In this document: in pieces, positions 1-5,969 of the stretch
Layout: every line of letters begins with the position of its first letter
Position numbering within the stretch: the stretch's first letter is position 1
Source: VGPI01 sp964482845
Lineage (GTDB): Bacteria > Cloacimonadota > Cloacimonadia > Cloacimonadales > Cloacimonadaceae
Length of the DNA: 9,065 nt
Assembly (NCBI GenBank): GCA_964482845.1
Contig: CAYZZE010000093.1
Coordinates: 1 to 9,065, forward strand
Reading direction: 5' to 3'
The notes under the pieces: generated by a model
Databases searched by the model: none
The model's input: only the letters and a program-made list of their open reading frames with translations
What the model was told of the DNA's origin: nothing
Position numbers and translations under genes: made by a program

Positions 1-32
1 TAGTATAACCTTACGACCGTAAGGTTATACTA
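1..32. repeat. Perfect 15-bp palindrome (hairpin-forming)
   Basis: The arms TAGTATAACCTTACG (1-15) and CGTAAGGTTATACTA (18-32) are exact reverse complements around a 2-base centre. As RNA or cruciform this would be about 14 pairs with a 4-base loop. No T-run follows on the + strand, so a simple intrinsic terminator reading rightward is not supported. The nine bases TAAGGTTAT occur at 20-28 and again at 31-39, an 11-base direct repeat spacing. The element sits on the window edge and may extend to the left. It could be a mobile-element end, an operator or a REP-like palindrome. Confidence 0.8.
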
Positions 33-86
33 AGGTTATGAAGCAGGGAGGATAATAGGGGAAACACCATTAATTCTGAAAAACCC

Positions 87-154
87 TTGAACATTTTGGG
101 GTATTGTTCTTACGGATAAAGACCATTGAACAATTTGGGGTAATGTTCTTAGGG
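87..154. repeat. Two 29-base direct repeats, 39-base period, with nested dyads
   Basis: The copies at 87-115 and 126-154 match at 26 of 29 positions (differences at repeat positions 8, 18 and 27). Each copy contains an inverted pair GAACA...TGTTC with 11 bases between the arms. The two copies also form the ends of a larger imperfect inverted repeat: AACCCT-T-GAACATT (82-95) can pair with AATGTTC-TT-AGGGTT (142-156). No protein-coding signal is convincing here. It may be a pair of transcription-factor operators or a small non-autonomous element; the sequence alone does not decide. Confidence 0.7.
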
Positions 155-214
155 TTATTTACTAACTAAGACTGTTGCACATGCAAGTGGACAAAAAGTA
201 TAGATAAATAAATC

Positions 215-242
215 TTGACAAATTAGATGCGTTGATTATATT
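215..242 (+). promoter_or_regulatory. Sigma70-like promoter of the IS relic
   Basis: TTGACA at 215-220 is a perfect -35 box. It is followed after 16 bases by TATATT (237-242), five of six matches to the -10 consensus. It lies 28 bases upstream of a start codon that has its own AGGAG ribosome site. It points toward the ATPase operon. No T-tailed terminator lies between it and the operon, so read-through transcription is possible (inference). Confidence 0.6.
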
Positions 243-258
243 GTCTTTATAACAACAC

Positions 259-263
259 AGGAG
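259..263 (+). promoter_or_regulatory. Shine-Dalgarno site of the transposase relic
   Basis: AGGAG at 259-263 lies six bases before the ATG at 270. Good spacing and sequence fix the start of the 47-codon relic ORF. Confidence 0.6.
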
Positions 264-269
264 CTAAAC

Positions 270-413
270 ATGGATATGCAAACCATAACCTTCGCCGATC
301 AGGAGATTGCCAATCGCCTGCCAACCCGCAAACATTTTCTCAAGGACATCGCACTGTTGATGGGAGCGATTGTCTTCAATCTGAAGCACAGCCTGAAGAT
401 TTTGCGAGCGTGA
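270..413 (+). pseudogene. Internally deleted IS transposase (N-terminus joined to C-terminus)
   Basis: This 47-codon ORF runs from ATG 270 to TGA 411-413. Residues 1-30 (MDMQTITFADQEIANRLPTR, then KHFLKDIALL) read like the start of an IS5/IS1182-type DDE transposase. In that family the next residues normally enter a catalytic domain of several hundred residues. Here residue 31 onward (MGAIVFNLKHSLKILRA) instead resembles the extreme C-terminus of such proteins, which often end in a YNLKR-type helix. No DDE residues remain, so it cannot be an active transposase. The promoter at 215-242 and AGGAG at 259-263 are intact, so a short peptide could still be made. A possible left IS end is GACTGTTGCAC near 170-180, but I cannot find a matching right end. 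Family assignment is from recall of typical sequences and is moderate only. Confidence 0.5.
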
Positions 414-434
414 GATAGGAGAGGTCTGTCCAGA

Positions 435-453
435 TTTCAGGAAAAACCTGAAA
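435..453. repeat. Short perfect hairpin after the transposase relic
   Basis: TTTCAGG (435-441), a loop of five A, then CCTGAAA (447-453) form a perfect 7-bp stem 22 bases after the relic stop codon. No U-tract follows on the + strand, so terminator function is weakly supported at best. It may be left over from the 3' end of the insertion sequence. Confidence 0.45.
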
Positions 454-606
454 ATGCACAAAATATAAGGGCACTGGGAGGCGTTTGGCACCTATTTTGA
501 CCAAAATGCCTACCCCCCGAAAACAGACTCGCTATCAAGTCAGACTATACCGTGGCAAGTTTCAATTTGGATTGTTCAATGGTCTTACTCTGTTGATCCC
601 AGTATG

Positions 607-615
607 TGCTATGAT
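607..615 (+). promoter_or_regulatory. Possible extended -10 promoter for the ATPase operon
   Basis: TG-C-TATGAT (607-615) matches the extended -10 form TGnTATAAT with one mismatch. A proper -35 is absent: TTACTC at 585-590 is 19 bases away and TTGATC at 593-598 is too close. If used, transcription would start near 621 and leave a leader of about 165 bases before atpE. Other candidates (TTGACT at 626, TTGACA at 728) lack a usable -10. Confidence 0.3.
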
Positions 616-778
616 TTCTCTAAGGTTGACTTTAAAACCATATCCAAACTATCTGTTAGACAAAATCCGTTCTTAGCAGTGTTCGATAGCTATGGGCATA
701 ACATGTGTTTTGACCCGCGCATAATTATTGACATGATTGGAGCCTGTAAATCCGATGTCGCAAAAGTGCAAAATGAAT

Positions 779-784
779 GGGAGA
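779..784 (+). promoter_or_regulatory. Ribosome binding site deciding the atpE start
   Basis: GGGAGA at 779-784 lies just before ATG 789. An in-frame ATG at 777 overlaps this site and has no Shine-Dalgarno of its own, so 789 is preferred. Confidence 0.65.
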
Positions 785-788
785 CGAT

Positions 789-1394
789 ATGAGCGACCAG
801 TTGCAGGAACTATTACAACGCATTCATAATGATGGAGTTAAGAAAGCGCAGGAAGAGGCGCAGGAGATTTTGGAAGCAGCGGAAACCCAGGCAAAGGATC
901 TGATCGACAAGGCAAAGACGAAGGCGGAAGAGATCGTTGCCTCAGCCCGTAAAGAAGCGGATGATCTGCGTCTAAACACGGATTCGGATATCAAATTGAG
1001 CGCTCAGCATACTTTGAGTGTGATCAAACAGAAGGTCACCGAAGTTCTGCTCAATTCTGCGATCGAAAAACCCATCAAAGAGAATTTTCAAAACCCGCAT
1101 TTTCTTCAGGACTTGATCCTTGAGGTCGTCAAGGCATGGCATAACTCACCCGATTCCATAAGATTGATCTTGCCGGAGAAGTTACAGCAGCAATTGGACG
1201 ACTTGCTACAACAGTCGATACCCGGTGTTATGGGTGACAAGATCAAGGTGGATTTCAGCCCTTTGATGAAGAACGGCTTTACGATCGAACCGATGGACGG
1301 GACTTATAAACTCAGTTTTACCGATGATGACTTCGTAAACCTGTTTCGATCATATCTGCGTCCCCGCACCACCAAACTGCTCTTTACAGAATAA
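789..1394 (+). CDS. atpE: V-type ATPase subunit E (peripheral stalk)
   Basis: Subunit E forms the peripheral stalk that holds the catalytic A3B3 head still against rotor torque. The 201-residue protein starts MSDQLQELLQRI. Residues about 15-65 are a charged, Ala/Glu/Lys-rich coiled coil (HNDGVKKAQEEAQEILEAAE and on), typical of E subunits. Residues from about 100 form the C-terminal globular part that binds the top of the head. Length matches the family (about 190-210). I start at ATG 789 behind GGGAGA rather than the in-frame ATG 777. It is the first gene of the operon; the stop is 8 bases before the next gene. In well-studied enzymes E pairs with subunit G/H in a heterodimeric coiled coil, but no G/H gene is seen here, which is usual for this operon type. 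Identification is firm from the coiled-coil start and the gene context. Confidence 0.9.
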   Translation: MSDQLQELLQRIHNDGVKKAQEEAQEILEAAETQAKDLIDKAKTKAEEIVASARKEADDLRLNTDSDIKLSAQHTLSVIKQKVTEVLLNSAIEKPIKENFQNPHFLQDLILEVVKAWHNSPDSIRLILPEKLQQQLDDLLQQSIPGVMGDKIKVDFSPLMKNGFTIEPMDGTYKLSFTDDDFVNLFRSYLRPRTTKLLFTE

Positions 1395-1402
1395 CCGGGC
1401 TT

Positions 1403-2284
1403 ATGGCAAAAGAATACTACTATCTGGTTGCGGGCTTGCCCAATATCACTTTTGATGACTCCAAACTACCCAAGACGCCAGCGGCATTGATGACGGAGGC
1501 GGCGAACCATCTGTCATACAAGGATTATGCACGCCTGCGAGCACTATTCATTCCGGTCGATCTGGATAATTTGATCAATATCCTGTTTCAGAACGAAGCA
1601 GAATATGACGAGCGGGGCTTGATCGGGAAAGAAAGATGGATCGAGATCATCGAGAGCATCAGAAAGCAGCGTAATAACTATAACTATCAGGGTATTGCTG
1701 ATCTTCCCGGTTTTATCGAAGAGCATATCAGGCAGTTCCTTGACACAGAGGACGAACTGCCTCCTTTCACGTGGGAGCACAGCATTACCACGGCATTTTA
1801 TCAATGGGCTTCAGCGCAGGATAATCGCTTCCTCAACAAGTGGTTTGCCTTTAACTGTGATCTGAAGAACATCATCATTGCCCTGAACGGCAAGCGCTTT
1901 GACTTCAAGTATGACAGTCAGTTGATCGGTGATAACGAGATCGTGGAAAAACTCACCAAGAGCGGTGCATCCGACTTTGGCCTGGGCAAGCAATTTCCGC
2001 TGTTTGACGTTATCCTGCGGATCTTTGAGGTCAAGGATATCCTGGATCGGGAGCGGGGTTATGACGCATTGCGCTGGAAATGGATCGATGAGCAGACCTT
2101 CTTTGATTACTTTACGGTGGACAAGGTATTGGGTTATATGTGCAAACTGATGATCCTGGCAAGGTGGATGGCGCTCGATCCAGCCACAGGCAGGGATATC
2201 TTCCATGATACGCTGAACGAACTGGAAAATAGTTTTGCCTTCCCTGAAGAATTTGATTTGAAACAAAGAAAAAAAATAGAATAA
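1403..2284 (+). CDS. DUF2764-like V-ATPase operon protein, candidate subunit C equivalent
   Basis: This 293-residue, mostly helical soluble protein has no signal peptide or membrane segment. It sits between E and A, where Chlamydiae, Spirochaetes and Bacteroidota carry a DUF2764 protein; I assign it there by position, length and the start MAKEYYYLVAGLPNI. Its role in that family is not established to my knowledge. Visible features recall V-ATPase subunit C/d (the socket joining shaft to K ring). There are two D-x-x-N-hydrophobic motifs, D53-L-D-N56-LINIL and D153-L-K-N156-IIIAL. A C-terminal block, FTVDKVLGYMCKLMILARW (237-255), resembles the last helical repeat of C subunits. Three such repeats are the architecture of subunit C. 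The 8-base gap to atpE and the 11-base gap to atpA argue for co-translation. No strong Shine-Dalgarno precedes ATG 1403; coupling to atpE may help. Function as a C-like subunit is inference. Confidence 0.8.
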   Translation: MAKEYYYLVAGLPNITFDDSKLPKTPAALMTEAANHLSYKDYARLRALFIPVDLDNLINILFQNEAEYDERGLIGKERWIEIIESIRKQRNNYNYQGIADLPGFIEEHIRQFLDTEDELPPFTWEHSITTAFYQWASAQDNRFLNKWFAFNCDLKNIIIALNGKRFDFKYDSQLIGDNEIVEKLTKSGASDFGLGKQFPLFDVILRIFEVKDILDRERGYDALRWKWIDEQTFFDYFTVDKVLGYMCKLMILARWMALDPATGRDIFHDTLNELENSFAFPEEFDLKQRKKIE

Positions 2285-2295
2285 GGGTGCGTGTA

Positions 2296-4053
2296 ATGAC
2301 GAAAGGAATTGTCACCGGCATTGTATCGAACTTGGTATTGATCGAAGTGCAAGGACCCGTATCCCAGAACGAGATCTGTTACGTGGTTCATGAGGGCTTA
2401 CCCCTGATGGCTGAAGTGATCAAGGTTTTGGGCAATACCGCCTATGCCCAGGTGTTTGAAAGCACCAGGGGCATCAAGATCGGCACGGAAGCGGAATTTA
2501 CCCAAAAAATGCTCGAAGTCAAACTCGGACCGGGTATGCTATCCAAAAATTACGACGGGCTTCAGCATGATCTGAACAAGATGAAAAGCGTCTTTCTCAA
2601 GCGGGGCGAATATACCGAAGCATTGGATTATGACGTCAAATGGGATTGGACTCCGCTGGTCATACCCGGCGACAAGGTCACCGGAGGAGACTGGTTGGGC
2701 GAAGTGCCGGAAAACTGGATCAAACATAAGATCATGGTTCCCTTTACCATGACCGAAGAATTTACGGTCAAATCCGTCACTCCCGCAGATAAATACACGA
2801 TCGAAGAGACGATAGCGGTGCTTACCGATAAAAGCGGCAAGGAACATCAGATCAATATGATCCAGACCTGGCCGGTAAAACTGTCGGTCAGGGCTTACAA
2901 GGATAAACCTCGTCCTTCGCGCCAGATGGAGACCGGAATCCGCACGATCGATACGCTCAATCCCATTGTGGAAGGCGGAACGGGCTTTATCCCCGGGCCT
3001 TTCGGTGCGGGCAAAACGGTCTTGCAACACAGTTTGTCCAAGAACGCCGATGCGGATCTGATCATCGTCGCAGCCTGCGGAGAACGTGCCAATGAGGTAG
3101 TGGAACTTTTTACCGAATTTCCACATCTGGACGATCCCAGAACGGGCAGAAAACTGAAGGAAAGGACGATAATCATCTGCAATACCTCCAATATGCAGGT
3201 GGCTGCCCGTGAGGCATCGGTCTATACCGCCATGACCATAGCCGAATATTATCGGACAATGGGTCTAAAAATATTGCTTCTGGCTGATTCGACCTCCCGT
3301 TGGGCGCAAGCGCTGCGGGAGATGTCCAACCGTATGGAGGAATTACCTGGTCCAGACGCTTTCCCGATGGATCTGCCGGCGATCATCTCCAATTTCTACG
3401 CCCGTGCGGGATTTGTTTATCTCAATAACGGCAATACGGGTTCGATCACCTTTATCGGCACGGTATCACCCGCCGGCGGTAACCTCAAGGAACCGGTCAC
3501 TGAATCCACCAAAAAAGCCGCCCGCTGTTTTTATGCATTGTCACAGGCAAGGGCGGACAGCAAACGCTATCCGGCGGTCGATCCTATGGATTCTTATTCC
3601 AAGTATCTGGAATATGACGAGGTGCAGGAGTATCTCAATGCCAATGTATCGCCCAATTGGGTGGAGGAAGTGCTCCATACCAAAGACCTCCTTATCCGGG
3701 GACGGGAGGCCCATGATCAGATCGGTATCCTGGGCGAGGACAGCGTTCCGCTTGTCTATCATGACCGCTATTGGAAGTCGGAATTGATCGACCGGATCAT
3801 TCTCCAACAGGATGGTTTTGATCCGATCGATTCATCGACACCGATGGTGAGACAAAGGTATATGCTGGAACTGATCCTTTCCATCTGTGATATGGATTTT
3901 GATTTTGACACTTTCGAGGATGTTATGCCCTACTTTACCAAGATGATAAACCTCTGTAAGCAGATGAATTACAAAGAGTTTGAAGGGACTGAATTCAAAC
4001 GGTTTGAGAGCGAATTACATACCCTTGTCGCCGATAGGAGGATATCCAAATGA
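2296..4053 (+). CDS. atpA: V-type ATPase catalytic subunit A
   Basis: The catalytic subunit hydrolyses or makes ATP at the A/B interface in the cytoplasmic head. The 585-residue length is normal for A subunits. An N-terminal beta-barrel (about 1-70) is followed by the insert unique to A subunits (about 110-200). The nucleotide domain has a P-loop G234-P-F-G-A-G-K-T241, the catalytic glutamate E263 in GERANE (262-267), and a Walker B strand ending at D331 in LLLADSTSRW. The lid sequence MEELPGPDAFP follows, then a helical C-terminal domain. The residue before GKT is Ala where many A subunits have Ser, a mild variation. An in-frame GTG at 2287 is possible, but AAGGGTG (2283-2289) serves ATG 2296 with good spacing, and MTKGIVTGIV is the expected start. 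The last four bases overlap the atpB start (ATGA). Function is certain from motifs. Confidence 0.97.
   Translation: MTKGIVTGIVSNLVLIEVQGPVSQNEICYVVHEGLPLMAEVIKVLGNTAYAQVFESTRGIKIGTEAEFTQKMLEVKLGPGMLSKNYDGLQHDLNKMKSVFLKRGEYTEALDYDVKWDWTPLVIPGDKVTGGDWLGEVPENWIKHKIMVPFTMTEEFTVKSVTPADKYTIEETIAVLTDKSGKEHQINMIQTWPVKLSVRAYKDKPRPSRQMETGIRTIDTLNPIVEGGTGFIPGPFGAGKTVLQHSLSKNADADLIIVAACGERANEVVELFTEFPHLDDPRTGRKLKERTIIICNTSNMQVAAREASVYTAMTIAEYYRTMGLKILLLADSTSRWAQALREMSNRMEELPGPDAFPMDLPAIISNFYARAGFVYLNNGNTGSITFIGTVSPAGGNLKEPVTESTKKAARCFYALSQARADSKRYPAVDPMDSYSKYLEYDEVQEYLNANVSPNWVEEVLHTKDLLIRGREAHDQIGILGEDSVPLVYHDRYWKSELIDRIILQQDGFDPIDSSTPMVRQRYMLELILSICDMDFDFDTFEDVMPYFTKMINLCKQMNYKEFEGTEFKRFESELHTLVADRRISK
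4036..4041 (+). promoter_or_regulatory. Consensus ribosome binding site of atpB inside the end of atpA
   Basis: AGGAGG at 4036-4041 lies 8 bases before ATG 4050. It is one of the two strongest ribosome sites in the operon, consistent with B being needed at the same level as A. Confidence 0.7.
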
Positions 4054-5366
4054 ACAGCACTGCCTTTCAGAAGATATACACCAAACTGAATCAGATAACC
4101 AAAGCGACCTGTTCCGTGAAAGCGACCGGCATTGGTAATGAGGAAATGGCGGTCGTATCCGGCAGATATGCCCAGGTGGTCAAGATCATTGGTGATACGG
4201 TCACATTACAGATCTTTTCCGGCACCGAGGGTATCGGCACTGATGCAGAAGTGATGTTTTTAGGTAAACCACCCGTTCTCAAGGTAAGCGACCAACTGGC
4301 AGGAAGATTTTTCAATGCCTATGGCGTGCCGATCGACGGCGGCCCGGAGGTGGAAGGTGAGGAAGTGGAAATCGGCGGGCCATCAGTCAATCCAGTGCAG
4401 CGCAAACAACCATCAGAACTGATCACCACCGGTATCGCCGGAATTGACCTCAATAATACCTTGGTAACCGGACAGAAAATACCCTTCTTTGCCGATCCCG
4501 ACCAACCATTCAATCAGGTGATGGCAACCGTGGCACTCAGAGCTGAAGCGGATAAGATCATCCTGGGCGGGATGGGACTATCCAATGACGATTATCTATA
4601 CTTCAAAAATACCTTTGAAAATGCCGGCATTATCGACCGGATCATATCCTTCGTCAATACCACCGAAAATCCGCCGGTGGAACGTTTGCTCGTTCCCAAT
4701 ATGGCTCTCACTGCGGCTGAATATTTTGCCCTGGAGAAAAAGGAAAAGGTCTTGGTCTTACTTACCGACATGACGCTTTATTGCGATGCCCTGAGTATTG
4801 TATCCAACCGCATGGATCAGATCCCGTCCAAGGACAGTATGCCTGGTTCTCTATACAGTGACCTGGCAAAACTTTATGAAAAGGCAGCCCAATTCCCTGA
4901 CGGCGGATCGATCACCATCATTGCGGTGACCACTCTTTCCGGTGGCGATATCACTCATGCCATTCCCGACAACACTGGCTATATCACTGAGGGGCAGTTA
5001 TATCTGCGTCGCGATACGGATATTTCCCGCGTTATCGTTGATCCCTTCCGCTCCTTGTCCCGGCTAAAGCAACTGGTGATCGGCAAAAAAACAAGGGAAG
5101 ACCATCCCCAGGTGATGAATACTGCCATCCGCCTCTATGCCGATGCAGCCAATGCCAAGACCAAACTGGAGAATGGATTTGACCTCTCCGACTATGATGA
5201 ACGCGTGCTCAAGTTTGCCCGTGAGTACTCGCAAGCGATCCTTGCCATCGATGTGAATATCGATACGGTCAAAATGCTCGATATTTGCTGGGAACTGTTT
5301 AAAAAGCACTTTAACCGTCACGAGATCGGGATTAAAGAAGAATTCATGAATCAATTCTGGAAGTAA
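4050..5366 (+). CDS. atpB: V-type ATPase regulatory subunit B
   Basis: B alternates with A in the A3B3 head and completes the ATP site. The 438-residue protein shows the family signatures. TGQKIPFFADPDQPFN (140-155) replaces the P-loop of A; B subunits lack a working Walker A, and here the usual SGSGLP is further changed to ADPDQP. SGGDITHAIPDNTGYITEGQ is the highly conserved B-subunit strand. R338 in DPFRSLSRLK (331-340) sits in the LSRL motif that carries the arginine reaching into the A-subunit site in Thermus and Enterococcus enzymes. Length is slightly under the 455-480 of many B subunits and fits this operon type. The start overlaps the atpA stop as ATGA, with AGGAGG 8 bases upstream, so translational coupling is expected. 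Confidence 0.96.
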   Translation: MNSTAFQKIYTKLNQITKATCSVKATGIGNEEMAVVSGRYAQVVKIIGDTVTLQIFSGTEGIGTDAEVMFLGKPPVLKVSDQLAGRFFNAYGVPIDGGPEVEGEEVEIGGPSVNPVQRKQPSELITTGIAGIDLNNTLVTGQKIPFFADPDQPFNQVMATVALRAEADKIILGGMGLSNDDYLYFKNTFENAGIIDRIISFVNTTENPPVERLLVPNMALTAAEYFALEKKEKVLVLLTDMTLYCDALSIVSNRMDQIPSKDSMPGSLYSDLAKLYEKAAQFPDGGSITIIAVTTLSGGDITHAIPDNTGYITEGQLYLRRDTDISRVIVDPFRSLSRLKQLVIGKKTREDHPQVMNTAIRLYADAANAKTKLENGFDLSDYDERVLKFAREYSQAILAIDVNIDTVKMLDICWELFKKHFNRHEIGIKEEFMNQFWK

Positions 5367-5369
5367 GGC

Positions 5370-5969
5370 ATGAATCTGAAGTTTCAGTATAACAAGACAT
5401 CTCTGCATGCGATCAGAAAACAACTCAAGATCCGTGAGGATGCCTTGCCCACGCTCAAGAACAAGGAGTCCGCTCTGCGGGCGGAAGTACAAAAAGCACG
5501 GGACAAGGCACATGAACTGGATAATGAGATTCAGCGGCGGTTTGCCCAATTGGACAAACTACACCGGATCTGGGCAGAATTCGATCCCTCGCTAGTATCG
5601 ATCAAGAATGTAGAGATCGAATCCCGCAAGATCGCTGGAGTAAAGACGCCCGTCCTTACAAGCATCGAATACGAACTTTCTGAGTTTAATATGTTCAATG
5701 CCCCATCCTGGTATCATGAGGGACTGGAGATACTCAAATCCCTGTCCCAATTACAGATCGAGCGCTTGCTGTTCCTGCGTAAGATGCATATACTGGAATA
5801 TGTCCGCAAGAAAACCACGCAAAAAGTAAATCTCTACGAAAAGGTGCAAATCCCGGCGTTCAATGATGCCATCCGTAAGATCAAGCGTTTCCTTGAAGAT
5901 GAGGAGACCCTATCCAAGGCATCGCAGAAAATACTCAAAAACCGAATGGTCAAAGGGGCAGCATCATGA
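5370..5969 (+). CDS. atpD: V-type ATPase subunit D (central shaft)
   Basis: D is the rotating shaft inside the A3B3 head, analogous to gamma of F-ATPases. The 199-residue protein is a long antiparallel helical hairpin. The N-terminal helix (FQYNKTSLHAIRKQLKIRED, then ALPTLKNKESALRAEV) carries the family start in which a short basic segment leads into the L-x-x-K-E/R-x-A-L-R pattern. The C-terminal helix (about 150-199) carries NLYEKVQIPAFNDAIRKIKR in slightly varied form (VNLYEKVQIPAFNDAIRKI), a strong D-subunit signature. The start lies 3 bases after the atpB stop with only a weak GTAAGG upstream, so translation probably depends on ribosomes finishing atpB. Its 3' end overlaps atpI (ATGA). 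The usual partner F is not encoded in the window. Confidence 0.93.
   Translation: MNLKFQYNKTSLHAIRKQLKIREDALPTLKNKESALRAEVQKARDKAHELDNEIQRRFAQLDKLHRIWAEFDPSLVSIKNVEIESRKIAGVKTPVLTSIEYELSEFNMFNAPSWYHEGLEILKSLSQLQIERLLFLRKMHILEYVRKKTTQKVNLYEKVQIPAFNDAIRKIKRFLEDEETLSKASQKILKNRMVKGAAS

Larger units (their letters stand above)
414..776. other. Intergenic region upstream of the ATPase operon, no convincing gene
   Basis: This 363-base stretch holds the hairpin at 435-453, a 6-bp dyad ATTTTG-AC-CAAAAT at 494-507 and a possible extended -10 promoter near 607-615. Open frames at 485-676 and 604-788 exist but have no recognisable domain, poor ribosome sites and composition unlike the operon genes. I treat them as non-coding. 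A short stretch around 700-735 read in frame gives YGHNMCFDPRIIIDMI, faintly like an IS1182 transposase N-terminus, too short to call. Confidence 0.55.

Noticed and set aside
87..154. Direct repeats as a CRISPR array
   Set aside because: Only two copies occur with a 10-base gap between them, far too short for spacers, and no cas gene is present.
264..491. 75-codon open frame on the - strand opposite the transposase relic
   Set aside because: The + strand has a promoter, a Shine-Dalgarno site and transposase-like sequence. The reverse frame has none of these.
485..676. 63-codon + strand frame upstream of atpE
   Set aside because: No recognisable domain, no Shine-Dalgarno site and a start inside the presumed IS relic tail. 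It is not the missing G/H stalk subunit, as it has no coiled-coil pattern.
728..733. TTGACA as a -35 box for atpE
   Set aside because: No -10-like hexamer lies 15-19 bases downstream (the sequence there is around atccgatg).
604..792. 62-codon frame containing YGHNMCFDPRIIIDMI, faintly like an IS1182 transposase N-terminus
   Set aside because: Only about 16 residues look suggestive, there is no ribosome site, and the frame ends by running into the atpE start. It may be a second IS relic, but this is too short to support.
1811..2266. 151-codon open frame on the - strand opposite the DUF2764 gene
   Set aside because: It is antisense to a well-placed operon gene, with no family resemblance and no translation signals.
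2539..3126. 195-codon open frame on the - strand opposite atpA
   Set aside because: It lies wholly inside the atpA coding sequence, whose motifs are unambiguous. The translation has no recognisable domain and there is no ribosome site or promoter. It is a by-product of codon bias.
5064..5549. 161-codon open frame on the - strand across the atpB/atpD junction
   Set aside because: It is antisense to two confident genes; the peptide has no known motif.
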